A stretch of 64,000 bases of DNA from Septoria linicola (Eukaryota > Ascomycota > Dothideomycetes > Mycosphaerellales > Mycosphaerellaceae): positions 1,488,001 through 1,552,000 of the forward strand of contig CP099429.1 in assembly GCA_024114885.1 (NCBI GenBank), read 5' to 3'. The notes under the pieces are model-generated. The model saw only the letters and a list, made by a program, of their open reading frames with translations, was not told the DNA's origin and did no database searches. Each line of letters starts with the position of its first letter. Positions within the stretch are counted from its first letter, which is position 1. Below are positions 42,479 through 53,355 of the stretch, one piece after another. The position numbers and the translations under genes are program-made.

Positions 42479-44407
42479 ATGCAAGCAACGAGCGGAAGTG
42501 CTCAGGCAGCCCGCTCGCCGCCCACAGACTCCCGTCATCGCTGCTATCTCTGCTCCCGAACGTACGAGAGGCACGACCACCTTTCGAGGCATCTCAAGTC
42601 CCACGACAATGAAAGGTCTCACAAGTGCGACGAATGCGGCAAGGGTTTTAGTCGAGCAGACCTGCTGAATCGACATCGCGCGGCTCATGCAAAGACCTCA
42701 AGTGGAGATGTGTTCAGGTAACGAACACCCAAAGCCTGCGAGGCTTGTATCAAGGCGAAGACTAAGTAAGTCCATCACACTGTCCGAACATGCCATGAAC
42801 GACGACTCGACTTGGTTGCAGCTGGGATTCATGACCATCGCAAATCATATCTCATACTGGCGAGCTGACGTTATTCTCAACATTCTAGATGTGATGATGA
42901 TCGACCATGCAAGCGATGCAAGACCCGCGAGATGGATTGCGTAGAGAGCGATGCCCGGAGCACAGCACAAGAAGATATCAGCCGATCATCCATCCTCGTT
43001 GATCCTACAGCTCAACTGGCCACTCCACTGTCGATACCGCGTGGGCACGAAGATTACCTGCTATCGAATAGTACTCTTGCCAACTTGACACCGTTCCCAG
43101 TGGGTCGGGAAGTCTTCGCAAACACCGCCAGCATGAGTGACTACGGTTTCCCGGACTTCTTCGAGCAGATCATGATGCCAGATGTGAACAACATAACACA
43201 CGCGCAAATTCAGATGCCACCGGACGTGTCCAACTTCGCCCAAGATATCAATCTTGATGGTATGGAATTCGACTTCAGCTTTCTTGCAAGTGGGCTCACA
43301 CGACCACCGACTCCGCAAGGACATCACGAAGAGGACCCTCGTGCTGATCAGGACTCGGACACCAGCGCCAGGCTACGATCAGAGGCGTTCAAGAAGTCTC
43401 CTTGGTCTTGGAATCACTGGATACCTGAACGCAATCACAATGCGTTCACGGGTCAAGAAGAGATCAATGTGCAGCAGAATGGCATCAATGCAGACGATCA
43501 ACATGTGAGTCCTGGTATCAGACGCTCTATGCACTGTGAGCTTGACCACGAAGCTCGGGATCGCATGATTCGAATGGCCACTAAGATTGCACACTCCAAG
43601 CTGGCCATGCCTTCTTTTCCGTCACTCCAATTGCTGGAAGACTTAATAGACGTCTTCTTGCTACAAGACAGCAACGCGATCGATACATTCGTGCACGCGT
43701 CCTCTTTCGCGTCACGAGAGACGCGGACGGCACTCCTGATGGCTATGGTCGCTGCAGGTGCTCGATATGTCGCACTGCCACCTGTGTGGAAGATGGGTCT
43801 TGTGATTCAAGAAGTTGTGCGCCTTGCCTTGGCTGAGGTTTTCGAGTCTGACAACAGCTCTACTCGCGATATTCAGCCTCTACAGACATATCTCCTTTGG
43901 CTCGATGTTGGTATCTGGAGTGGCTTTCGCCGCAAGACCGAGATCGCCAGCTCTTTCCTGCAACCTGCCGTCACAATGCTGACTTGGGCGAATGCATTCA
44001 CACGATCCCGTTACCAAGACATCACACCACATCAGGATGACAATGAGGAAGAGCTCTATCAGAAGTGGCGGGCTTGGATACAGCAAGAGGGTCTGAAGAG
44101 GCTAGTAGTCCATACATTCTTGCATGACTCCCAGGTTGCCGCGACCCATCTGAAGAACAGGCTCGTCTCACCATCCCAGATGTTGCTAGCGGTGCCGATG
44201 ACTCTCGACCTCTGGTTTGCACCCAACGCCCAAGCCTGGAGGAACTTGTGGCTGCTGAGGAATCCTCCCACACAAAGCACGATGCCATCTCTTATGGATG
44301 TCTTCACCAATCTAGGATCCCTCGATGCCTTGACCGGGTCTGTCGATAAATCGTTGTGCATTCTTGCAGCATGCCATGCACTCGCTCACGGAGTCTGGCC
44401 AAGCTAG
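42479..44407 (+). CDS. C2H2 + Zn2Cys6 transcription factor, with in-frame stop
   Basis: Exons 42479-42765 and 42889-44407 (intron 123 nt, GTAAGT...TCTAG). Two C2H2 fingers (CYLCSRTYERHDHLSRHLKSH and CDECGKGFSRADLLNRHRAAH, given here as separate motifs) are followed by a Zn2Cys6 cluster with canonical spacing C-x2-C-x6-C-x5-C-x2-C-x6-C, formed across the splice (CEACIKAKTK joined to CDDDRPCKRC). The fungal transcription-factor middle region follows (RTALLMAMVAAGARYVALPP, LQTYLLWLDVGIW). A TAA at 42719-42721 interrupts the frame between the two DNA-binding domains. The only GT-AG excision removing it would be 33 nt (42702-42734), unusually short. The frame ends at 44407, where an overlapping frame to 44687 might be a shifted continuation. 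It is likely the cluster regulator, possibly inactive. Confidence 0.82.
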
Positions 44408-44958
44408 CCGAGTCTTTCTTGACGATGACAATGATAAGGCGGCCAAATCGTTCAAATTGATTGGACAGGGCGTTGCCGGCCTAAAGAGTACCGGCAGTGG
44501 AATGCTAGATCTTGCCCGGTGGAGTGGCAGCTCGAACTTCTGTTCCCTTCACAACTCGAAAGGCGTCATGCTTATATCAGGAGATATTTTGAAGAGCAAC
44601 TTTCCGGAAAGCAGGAATGGTTTGCCGCCTCTGGTTGAGAATTTGGTCAATTTGATGAATGAGCTGGGCAAGCTATCTGGCAAGTGAAAATGGGTAGCTG
44701 TGAAAAGGCCCTTGCCTTGTTTTGGACTGTCCAGCTCAATCTATAAGCTATGAAGATACTTGAACTTCCACGTTCTCAGTAACCGTAATGCCAGCTCACT
44801 TCCTCGCTTCACTGAAGCTGAGAGGGCCTGACATGAGCTGGCCCTTCAGCATGCCCTCTGGAAGGCGTTTTTGCTGCATCGGGCTGGTGTCATGCATGTT
44901 GTCATCGACAAATCAGCAGTCATTTTACGTCTATTCATTATTCGTCCCGCAGTCATAT
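44408..44958. other. Intergenic, possible out-of-frame remnant of the regulator
   Basis: A plus frame overlapping the regulator's end stays open to 44687 (RVFLDDDNDKAAKSFKLIG at its start), but has no start or splice link. Beyond that nothing is called. Confidence 0.35.
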
Positions 44959-45930
44959 CTACTCGTCGTCGACGAAAAGCTTGGCATCCTTGCCATCAGC
45001 AGGCAAGAAGGTTCCATCGCAGACCTTGAATCGGTCCTTCATCGAGCTGATGGTCTCAATCTCCTCCTTGGTCAACTCCCAGCCATCGAGGTCAAAGTTT
45101 GCGGCGATTCTGTTTGCGCTGGTCGACTTTGGAATGACAGAGTAGCCACGGCTCAGGCCCCACTGCAGCAGAACTTGCTGCACGGTCTTGCCCTTCTTCT
45201 CGGCGAGTTTAGCGAGAGTGTCGTTCTTGTATAGAGGAGAGTCGGTCGATCCGAGGCAGGAGTATGCGGTGCTGTGGATGCCCTTTGATGTGTTGTACTC
45301 GACGAGCTTGAATGATGGGTAGCATGGGTGGATCTCGTGCTGGTTGACAGCAGGCGTGATCTTGAATGCAGGGTCGGCGAAAAGCTCCTCCAAGTGGTGC
45401 TTGCTGAAGTTGGAAACACCGATAGCCTTGACCTTACCGGTGCTGACCAACTTCTGCATCTCAGCCCATGTCTTCTTGAAGTCCCAGTTCGCGAGTGCCT
45501 TCTTGCCGCTGTCGTCACTTGGGTCGACAGGTTGTGGCCAGTGCATAAGGTAAAGATCTAGGTAATCGGTACCAAGTCTCTGCAAAGACTCCTCAAGTGC
45601 CTCTGCAACACGCCCTTGGTCTGGGTTGTTGAGCTTCGTGGTAAGGAAGAATTGCTGTCGTGGTACGCCAGATGCTTTCCAGCCGGCTCCAACCTCAGCT
45701 TCGTTTCCATATGCTGCGGCCGTGTCGATGTGTCGGTATCCGTGCTTCAAAGCCGCCTCAACAGCCTTCTCGACTTGTCCCGGTGGTGACTGCCATGTTC
45801 CAAGGCCAATTGCTGGAATTTCAGCTCCAGTGTTCAGCTTGTAGGTGCGCCTACAAATTGTTAGTGACCATTCGCTGTCGGCATGTGGACCACCAGAGAC
45901 GTACTTCGTGATTTGAGGTGCGGATCCCAT
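44959..45930 (-). CDS. Aldo-keto reductase
   Basis: Exons 45930-45905 (26 nt) and 45850-44959; intron 54 nt (GTACGT...TGTAG); 305 aa. The AKR tetrad is complete: D51 and Y56 in HIDTAAAYGNE, K81 in LTTKLNN and H112 in LYLMHWPQP. NADPH-binding motifs IGVSNFSKHHL and VIPKSTSANRI are present. It resembles yeast Gcy1/Ypr1-type NADPH reductases acting on glyceraldehyde, methylglyoxal and other carbonyls. It may dispose of aldehydes from neighbouring pathways or simply be a housekeeping reductase at the cluster edge. Confidence 0.92.
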   Translation of the reverse strand: MGSAPQITKYVSGGPHADSEWSLTICRRTYKLNTGAEIPAIGLGTWQSPPGQVEKAVEAALKHGYRHIDTAAAYGNEAEVGAGWKASGVPRQQFFLTTKLNNPDQGRVAEALEESLQRLGTDYLDLYLMHWPQPVDPSDDSGKKALANWDFKKTWAEMQKLVSTGKVKAIGVSNFSKHHLEELFADPAFKITPAVNQHEIHPCYPSFKLVEYNTSKGIHSTAYSCLGSTDSPLYKNDTLAKLAEKKGKTVQQVLLQWGLSRGYSVIPKSTSANRIAANFDLDGWELTKEEIETISSMKDRFKVCDGTFLPADGKDAKLFVDDE

Positions 45931-46802
45931 ATTTGCGGTGTTTTTGAACGTGGTCTGTTTAAGTAGATTTCGTGCAAAGTGGCCAGAGTATGCGAACGAA
46001 GACAAGACAATCCTCTCTCTTGTATAAGTGTCGTTGAGTTAGACTTGGCTGGATAAATGCAATGGTGGAGTCCTCGGACGCGCTTGACCACATCCCGGAA
46101 GAATGTGACGCAGCTGCGAGCAAGGTCGACCATTTCTCCTCCAATGACAGCACCTCGCCTCTTCCAAGGAACAATCCACAACAAGTCAGACTTTTATATC
46201 ACACAACTAGAAGCTTCTGCGTTACAGATCAGGCTGATGTCTGTCGTACTCGGCGTAGCCACGTGGATGAAAGGGGCTCAATAACTTCGGCCCTGCTCGC
46301 ATTGAGCAGGAAGCTTTACACGCTCCGGGGCTTCAGATCTTCACCCATGGAGTAGCTCACGCCCCCTTCGACAGCAATGCTGCGGCTTATGAGCGCTCTG
46401 CAGAACTATCTGGTACTGTGGTTGTATCTCAAGCCTGACGATCACGATCTTTCATCGAGCTAAGTACCGGGAAGTCGATTTCAACCACTGCATAATACAC
46501 GATGCCGACCACAAAGCGTCAGATTTGCTAAGATCGAATGGCATGACCACCATTTTTGGTTTCACGACGTTGAGACGACAGGAGGGAGTCCAAATGATGT
46601 ATATTGATTGATCGTGTGGTCGTGCTTCATCTCTCGCTTTAATCGTCTCTGGCCGCTATGCTCAGCCTCACCTGGAATGGCCGCAGCATCGAGAAGTACC
46701 CCAAAGAGGCCGCTTGTAGTCACGACCCAAGGACAATTTACACTAATTTGGATGAACTCCTGATTCATGTTACCAAGCCGAATCAACAACACCCTTCAAC
46801 CT
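45931..46802. other. Intergenic, no gene seen
   Basis: 872 bp upstream of the reductase. A TTTTATATCACA at about 46191 is the only TATA-like string noticed, on the plus strand. No coherent open frame. Confidence 0.45.
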
Positions 46803-47546
46803 TTAGATAATCTCCATCATCTGATGACCTCCGAAGTCCTCCAGCAAGGCCTCGAATGCCTGTGATTCGGTCTCACTTGCCTCAGCATCCGTCGATCTGG
46901 GAAAGGCAGATAGCCAATGCCGCTGCTCGCATATCCTTCGCCGCGTTCTACTCTCTTCGAATAACTTGTGCTGCTCGTTGAGTACACTGCTATACGACTC
47001 GCAATGTATACGCGTCGTGATCTTTTCGTCGATCTTCCTCAAGACCTCGATCCAGCCTGTCTTCCGGGCACGTCCACCGTGCTGATCCCGTGATTCGGGG
47101 GTGTCTTGGATGACAAGGCTGTCAGTATCGATGTCATCGTCGAGCTTGCTAAGGCTGGCTAGGTATTCTTCCTCGTCACATATGTCCATCGCGTCGGAGC
47201 CATATTCGTCTTGCTCGAACTCAGACTCTCCCGAATCGGAAAGATCATCTTTCACAGGAGAGTCTAGCTTGGGAGTCCGAGGGCCAGAAGACTGCGTAGA
47301 AGTGAACGATGGTTGGTCGACTTTGGGCTCCAGACTCGAGCTTTTCTGACATGTTGGATCGATTGGATTGGCTTTCGAACGTCGACCATGTGCCAAATTA
47401 CAACCGTTCATGGTGAATGTCATGTACTCTTGTGCTTGGTTTTGTCGTGATCGGTACAAAGGTGTAAGCGCTGCACGACAGAGCCGACGAGCTGCAGTTG
47501 ATACGTTGGCTTGTGTTGAAAGTTTGTTGTCAAGGACCAAAAGCAT
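46803..47546 (-). CDS. Hypothetical acidic protein, up to 247 aa
   Basis: Open from ATG 47546 to a stop at 46803 with no intron; an alternative start lies at the internal MTFTMNGC. The middle third is strongly acidic (DSGESEFEQDEYGSDAMDICDE region) and disordered. The C-terminal part is helical (WIEVLRKIDEKITTRIHCES) and ends FGGHQMMEII. No recognised domain. A nuclear regulatory role would be a guess. Confidence rests on frame length and biased but protein-like composition. Confidence 0.5.
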   Translation of the reverse strand: MLLVLDNKLSTQANVSTAARRLCRAALTPLYRSRQNQAQEYMTFTMNGCNLAHGRRSKANPIDPTCQKSSSLEPKVDQPSFTSTQSSGPRTPKLDSPVKDDLSDSGESEFEQDEYGSDAMDICDEEEYLASLSKLDDDIDTDSLVIQDTPESRDQHGGRARKTGWIEVLRKIDEKITTRIHCESYSSVLNEQHKLFEESRTRRRICEQRHWLSAFPRSTDAEASETESQAFEALLEDFGGHQMMEII

Positions 47547-47808
47547 GTTGAAACGAGACGAAGCCCATTTATATGAGCTTCAATGCTTGGTCGCACAAGC
47601 CGAGCTCTGTTCACCCTCTCATTCACCTTGCACGCGTTCACATGCAGCTAGGCAGCAGCGACCTGAGGCATCTTACTGCTATTCACCCTCTCACAGGTAA
47701 TTCTTGCCGCAGTCCAGCGCTGTGAGAAGCTGCTCTTTCTCAAGCAACCCAAAGTGCTCTTCTCCTGTGCAATCCGCCAGACGGCGTCCCGTCTCCATCA
47801 CACCACAA

Positions 47809-48255
47809 TCATCTCATTCCCCTAATCCTCCTATAATCCTCCCTCTGATCAAAATCAATATCCACATCCTCCACCTCATCCTCCCCTCCCACCAACACAC
47901 CAACCTCATACCCCTTGAATTTCGACTCCAAAATCGCCGCCTGGACCAAATCCTTCGCAATCGCCTTTCCAAACACACCACCCGTCCGCTGACCCACAGC
48001 CTGAGAAATGAGATCTCTCGCGAGAGTGACGCTGCCGCCGGCGATGCTGAACAACAGCTTGAAGCCCGCGAGCCAGGAGGTTGGGATGTCTTTGTTATCT
48101 TCGGGGAAGCCGTCGGGAATGTTGGCTTCGTACATGAAGTCGCGAACGATGGCGTCGTCAGTGGTGGAAGAGATTTCGGCGAGGAGGCGGTCGCGTTTGG
48201 ATTGGGTAGTGCGGCCGATAAGTTTGTAGACGTATTTCTTGAAGATGTTTGGCAT
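47809..48255 (-). CDS. Hypothetical protein, 148 aa
   Basis: ATG 48255, single exon. Basic N-terminus (PNIFKKYVYKLIGRTTQSKR), a hydrophobic helix (GFKLLFSIAGGSVTLARDLI) and an acidic tail (GGEDEVEDVDIDFDQREDY). The helix is too short and polar to be certain of membrane insertion. Composition and codon use look genuine, with no competing frame of similar quality. No family recognised. Confidence 0.55.
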   Translation of the reverse strand: MPNIFKKYVYKLIGRTTQSKRDRLLAEISSTTDDAIVRDFMYEANIPDGFPEDNKDIPTSWLAGFKLLFSIAGGSVTLARDLISQAVGQRTGGVFGKAIAKDLVQAAILESKFKGYEVGVLVGGEDEVEDVDIDFDQREDYRRIRGMR

Positions 48256-49335
48256 GTTGGGCGACAGATTAAGGTTTTCTTGTGTGTGATGATGGCGTCG
48301 GTGTCGCGGTTGTATTGTGCTCTGTTCTGTTCGTGTTGTGTTGATGACCTCTCATTTACGGCGAGCAATCATCCATTATATGCTCTTCCAGCTAGTCGCG
48401 TGCTCATGGGCAAGAGACACATGCCGAAACATACAATGTCTCCAGTGTCTCGTGTCGATTCGCGTGCTACACCGCAGCTTGCTGTCTTGCCACTTGTGTC
48501 TCTTGCTCGAAGGCGGTCTTGGAGTCTCTGATACAAAGCCGGCGCGAGACTTTGGTTCGGTAGCCTGACCAGTGATAATGTTGCGCGCCTTGCCTTCGAC
48601 CGCCATCCCGAAACACTGTTTCATCAGGTGCTGCGTCTCTCAAGTAGCAGCTACAAGGTCTTCAAGACGTGGGCGAGAGGCCAGAAAATGGTGTTTGTTG
48701 TGTGCTGGTCTGCAGGATCTATTTTCGGCAATCGTATGTTGTGTCTGGAGAGGCTTGAGTTGTCAGCTTTATTGACCTCATCTGAGAAGAGTCGTGTTCT
48801 CGTGCTATTGCTCATCTGCCATACTTTGTCGACCTGAGGAGAGTCCGGCCAAAAGAGGCCACCGGTTCATGAGCGCCACGATGGCCATTTCGATGGTAGT
48901 ATGTACACTTGGTCATCTCACCTTGTCCGAGCCCGTTGGAGCTGCATAAAGTTCTTCTATTACACATATCTTGCCAGTGTGGTGCGCCTTTCGCTAAACG
49001 CTCCCCATATCGTCCACTGGGGTATCTTTCGACAAGAGCATGGCGAGTCTTGTGCCACGGTGACAATTTCTGAACGCCTTTCCAATCCGAGCGCCGTCGC
49101 CATGATTACCAAATGTCAAGAATCGCGTCGCCTTCGCTGGCCTGTTTGAGAGCACCACCTCGAATGTCGGCGGAGATTGTCTCTTCGCGGTGACACCAGG
49201 ACTCCACTGCTTGCTTTCCACTCCGCTTTGCAAAGCGCTCAGCACTCGAGGCGCCAGTTCTTTCGAATGCTCCCATGATAGCTCAGCCGATGAGCGCAAT
49301 TTACGCTGACGAGTCCATTGTCTTGCAAACACACT
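48256..49335. other. Intergenic, no gene seen
   Basis: 1.08 kb without a supported coding region; short frames on both strands lack starts, introns or motifs. No RNA gene or repeat recognised. Confidence 0.45.
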
Positions 49336-50619
49336 TCAAGCTTCGCCTTCCACACGAATGAAGTACGCCTTGGCCAGCTCGTACGCAGACCAGCAGATAG
49401 CTGTAGAGGGCGCAGCAGTCACGACGCGCGCCTTCATACCTCTGAAGAACCCGCTCGCTCCTTCTCTACCCCAGATGATCTTCGCAGCAGGCACCAGACC
49501 TCGGCAATTTCGGATCTCAGGGTCGGTAGCACTTCCTCGTGTTTGCAGCAATGTCTTGATGACATCTAGCGGCGTCGTGGCGGCGGCAGCAAATCCTCCA
49601 GCGATACCTCCTGCGGCGCAGTGCGTGAGTGGATCGTAGCCGGCGGCGCGCCTCTTCTGGAATACTTTTGTGAGGGACTCGTAAGCGGTAAATTGGAGCG
49701 CGGTGAATGGTACGGTCATGGCCAGAGTGGTTGGATAGGAGACGTAGAAGGCTCGTAAGCCCTCTGCTCGCCAGACTTGGCTGGCGCAGTCGACGATCGA
49801 TCGGTAGGTCGAGCCGTGAAGCTGCATGCGCTGCTTGATAACGTCGAATGGGTTCATGAAGGCATCGCTGGCGATTGTAGCGCAGGCACCGCTGGAGGCT
49901 GTCGAGCTAGAGTGTTAGTCACAAGTCATGTTCACCAATGCGGGACAAACGCACCAGCTGCCACGGGGTGGTGCCCAGAGGCATTGCCGCCCATGGCTTG
50001 CTTCACGACCTCGTAAGTGGCGAAATAGACCGCGTGCGCAGGTCCTGTATCACAATCAGCTCCTGCCGTTCCTCACATGTATGCAAAAGCGTGTTGGCGC
50101 ACCTGCTCCCACGACCACGGAGGAGACTCCCCTCCACAGCGCCATTCCGCCCTCGGCCCTCGATATCGTCGCAATGGCATTGCCAATGCCGGTGTACACC
50201 GCCGCGGGCGTAGGATTGACGACTTGCATTCGCGTCTATTGTGCGCCATTAATATCAATACCATTTATGCATCCGCGCAGACCGAGCATACCTTAAGCAG
50301 GTCGATCGGGTACATCACCGAGTGTTCCTGTGTTCCTCATCAGCTTCAACCTCTCGTTTCTTTTGTCGGGCTACACTCACAGCAATTCCAGCGAATGCGC
50401 CGGCCGCCATATTGGCAGCCAGCGAGAAGTTGGGCGGTAGAGACTCATAGCTGCCAATGCATTAGATTCAGTCCTGCTGTTTTGCTTTTTGCTCTGAAGC
50501 TCCTATTTTGCATACTCATATTCGTCCGCCTCTTCCACCATCAATTGATTCTGCGCCATGCGCGCCCTGTCCACTATCGAATCTACGATAGCTGGAGTCG
50601 TGGCCTGGGGGGTCGACAT
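49336..50619 (-). CDS. Mitoferrin, mitochondrial iron carrier (Mrs3/Mrs4 family)
   Basis: Six exons: 50619-50516, 50450-50381, 50327-50292, 50235-50103, 50044-49955 and 49898-49336. Introns of 65, 53, 56, 58 and 56 nt; total 331 aa in one frame. Three carrier repeats each show the P-x-D/E-x-x-K signature: PIDLLKTRMQ, NPFDVIKQRMQ and TPLDVIKTLLQTRG. The second and third are characteristic of mitoferrins, which pass Fe(II) through the inner membrane for haem and Fe-S synthesis. The third exon is only 36 nt and the fifth begins after a CGACAG acceptor. The N-terminal ~45 residues are polar, as usual for the family. Confidence 0.93.
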
Positions 50620-51443
50620 GCGTGAAGCCGGGGTGAGAACGAAGCGGTGCGCGTCGAAAGTGTAATGGATGGATGGGTTCCTCGGATATTATCAGACGAT
50701 CAGATAAATCGTGCCAAATCCTCGGGAATGAGCGCGCTGCTTCTTCTACGACGAGAGCTTCAAATGGTCCACAACAATGCTTCGCAAACCTTCTCGCTGT
50801 CGATGTATCTTCTGCTGCTGTTGCGGAAAAGTGAGAAAAGGTAGTGATCCGCACGTGTGGTGAGGAGGTCAGTAGAATGTCACTCTGCGAGATCTGGGCT
50901 GGAAGGTTAAAAGTTCCTCGGGACGACTATTTTGCCCAGACGCAAGCAAGCATGGATGGCGGTCATTACACGGTGGCTATCGTATGCTGATGCGAACTAA
51001 CTTAGCTGCTCTGCTCTTCCACTTCCGCTGCACTACCGCGCTTTCTTCTTTCAGCCATTCCCGGAGTTGCACGTAATCACTTAAGTCATCTTCATCACAA
51101 TATCGCTGAAGGCCTTTCGCATCTTATCGCAGCAATGCCTCAACTTCACGAAAGCATCTGCGGCATGCCACCAGAGTGGCTCCATCTACGCTTCGGATCG
51201 CAGGAGCCGTTTGCTGGTCGCTAGACTGGGGACTTGGACGATGTCGGAGATGCGCTAGAGACATGTCCTCGCTGATCTATGCCGGTACAGGCAGGAGTTG
51301 CTACAGCTTATTTGCGTTTCTGTGCTGCCAGTGCTCCGCAGCTCCTCAGGCATCAAAATTCACTTGCTAGCAAAGCAGCGATATGTCAGAATGATGACTG
51401 CAAAAAGCGTTTGTAATTGTGATGTGAATGAATCGTCTACTCA
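50620..51443. other. Intergenic, no gene seen
   Basis: 824 bp between the mitoferrin start and the synthetase stop. Only short overlapping frames; nothing called. Confidence 0.45.
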
Positions 51444-53058
51444 TCAGCAATCGCACCTTCCGTGCCATCGCGGGAATGCAACAACGTCGCGAACGCTTCC
51501 CACGCCGCTGAGATAGCATAGCAGTCGGTCAAATCCCAGTCCAAAGCCACCGTGTGGTACGCTGCCATATTTGCGCAAGTCCTGGTACCACTCTAAATTG
51601 CTACCGGCAACACCTTTGCTTTCCATCGCTTGTAGTAGTTCTTGCGAACGGTGTTCGCGCATGGATCCCCCAGCGAGCTCACACAAATCTGGTACGAGAA
51701 GGTCGAAACATGCAACGGTCTGCTCACTGCCTCTGCTATTGCTGGTGGCAGTTGAACGGGGCATGTAGAAGGGCTTCTGAGCGGTAGGGTAATCCGTGAT
51801 GAACACAGGAGCACCTTTTCCAACAGTCGATGCCAACCATCGTTCGTGCTCCGCTTGCAGGCCATCCTCGATGGTAGGCTTGAACTCGAAGGAGATCTCC
51901 TTTGAAGCTACTGCATTCTGCAGTTTCTCGACTGCTTCGTGGTAAGTGATCCGCGGCCAGCTCTGAGAGGCCATCCCATGCCACCTCTGTTGCAAGACAT
52001 CAGCCGTGATCGTGTCCTCCGCCTCGCGCTGGTCAGTAGAAGAGGCTCTGGTCTCCAGCAGTTCCTGGCCAAGTCTCGAGACCACAAGATAGCCAGCAAC
52101 GTTCTGCAGCATTCCCTCGACGAGATCCATGATCTGCTTCATGTCACTCGCGAAGCATACTTCTGCTTCCAGCATGTAGAACTCGCTTAGATGTCGTGGT
52201 GTGTCGCTCTTCTCCGCCCGGAAGGTTGGCGACAGAGTCCAGACACGATCGACAGCCTGCGCAAGAGCTTCGAGGTGTAATTGCGCAGACACGGTCAAGT
52301 ATTTGGGGTTTCGAAAGAAGTGCTCCACCTGAGGTTGGCCCTTGGGTGTGGCCTTCTGATCGGACACCTTGGAATCATTGGACGATATAGTAAAGACCTC
52401 GCCAGCGCCCTCGCAATCTGAAGAGGTGATGATAGGTGTGTGCGTCTGCACAAAGTCCTGGTCATCGAAGAACTGCGTCAAAGTGCTAATGACCTGTGAT
52501 CGCAGCCGCAACAGTAGAGCATTGGATGGAATCCGAGGTCGCAGATGTGGGACTGTTCTGAGGAATTCTGGAGTTTGATACTTTGGCTGAACAGGATTGC
52601 TTTCAGCATGGTTCTCTCCAAGGATTTCGACACCAGAAACCTGCAACTCTCGGGCCTGCTTGCCACCCTGTGAAGGCGTCCATGCTCCTGTCAGCGTCAC
52701 AGCAGTGCCATAAGAGAGACTGCAAGTAATGTCAGTATGTGCTAGATTGTGGTTCCGTCAGCAGTGCCTACTTCGCCGCTTGTTCGGGCTTGAGAACTGC
52801 CTGCAGAGGCTTGGTAGTCGTGCCATCTCCAATATGTGCGAACGCTACACGCTTCTGTTTCCTAACAGATCGTACCCAGCCATTGACGGTAACATCTTGC
52901 TCGGTCTCTCCAGCAGCATCAGGATTGAAGCTGTCATATTCTAGGAGATCTACTATGACTGCACGTCTTCGTGAAACAGATGAGCTCGTGAAGAAACGGG
53001 ATCGAGACACGGGCTCAAGTCTTCTGACAGCGCATGATGCCGGTCGCCAGGCTTTCAT
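51444..53058 (-). CDS. Mitochondrial asparaginyl-tRNA synthetase
   Basis: Exons 53058-52772 and 52719-51444 (intron 52 nt), 520 aa. An Arg-rich N-terminus (SCAVRRLEPVSRSRFF) serves as import signal. An OB-fold anticodon-binding domain (VTVNGWVRSVRKQKRVAFAHIGDG region) is followed by a class II catalytic core: motif 2 around SPTFRAEKSDTPRHLSEFYMLE and motif 3 GGFGLGFDRLLCYL. The sequence ends FPRWHGRCDC, typical of organellar AsnRS (yeast Slm5). The enzyme charges mitochondrial tRNA-Asn. It is divergent from the AAA ATPase gene, with 297 bp between starts. Confidence 0.93.
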
Positions 53059-53355
53059 CGCCTGTGCACCTGCTCGTTCGACTGCTCACACACGTTGCTG
53101 GCAGAGAGATGATATTTTAATGCGGATCTGGTCTTCACAGCGCGTCCAAGAAACTGTGTCTCCTGTGAGACGCGCCGCCCGCCGCGGAAGAGCAAGGCAC
53201 GAGCCTCAAAAGTGAGGTCATTGGGCGACGACTGCGGTCGGGCGACCTACGACACGAGTGGGCTTGGATGTGTTTGGTTCATGTTTTGCTATACCACAGA
53301 TGCGAGCTGTTTCTTTACTGCTCACTCGGCGTGTCGCTTCTGAGACGCAGACACG

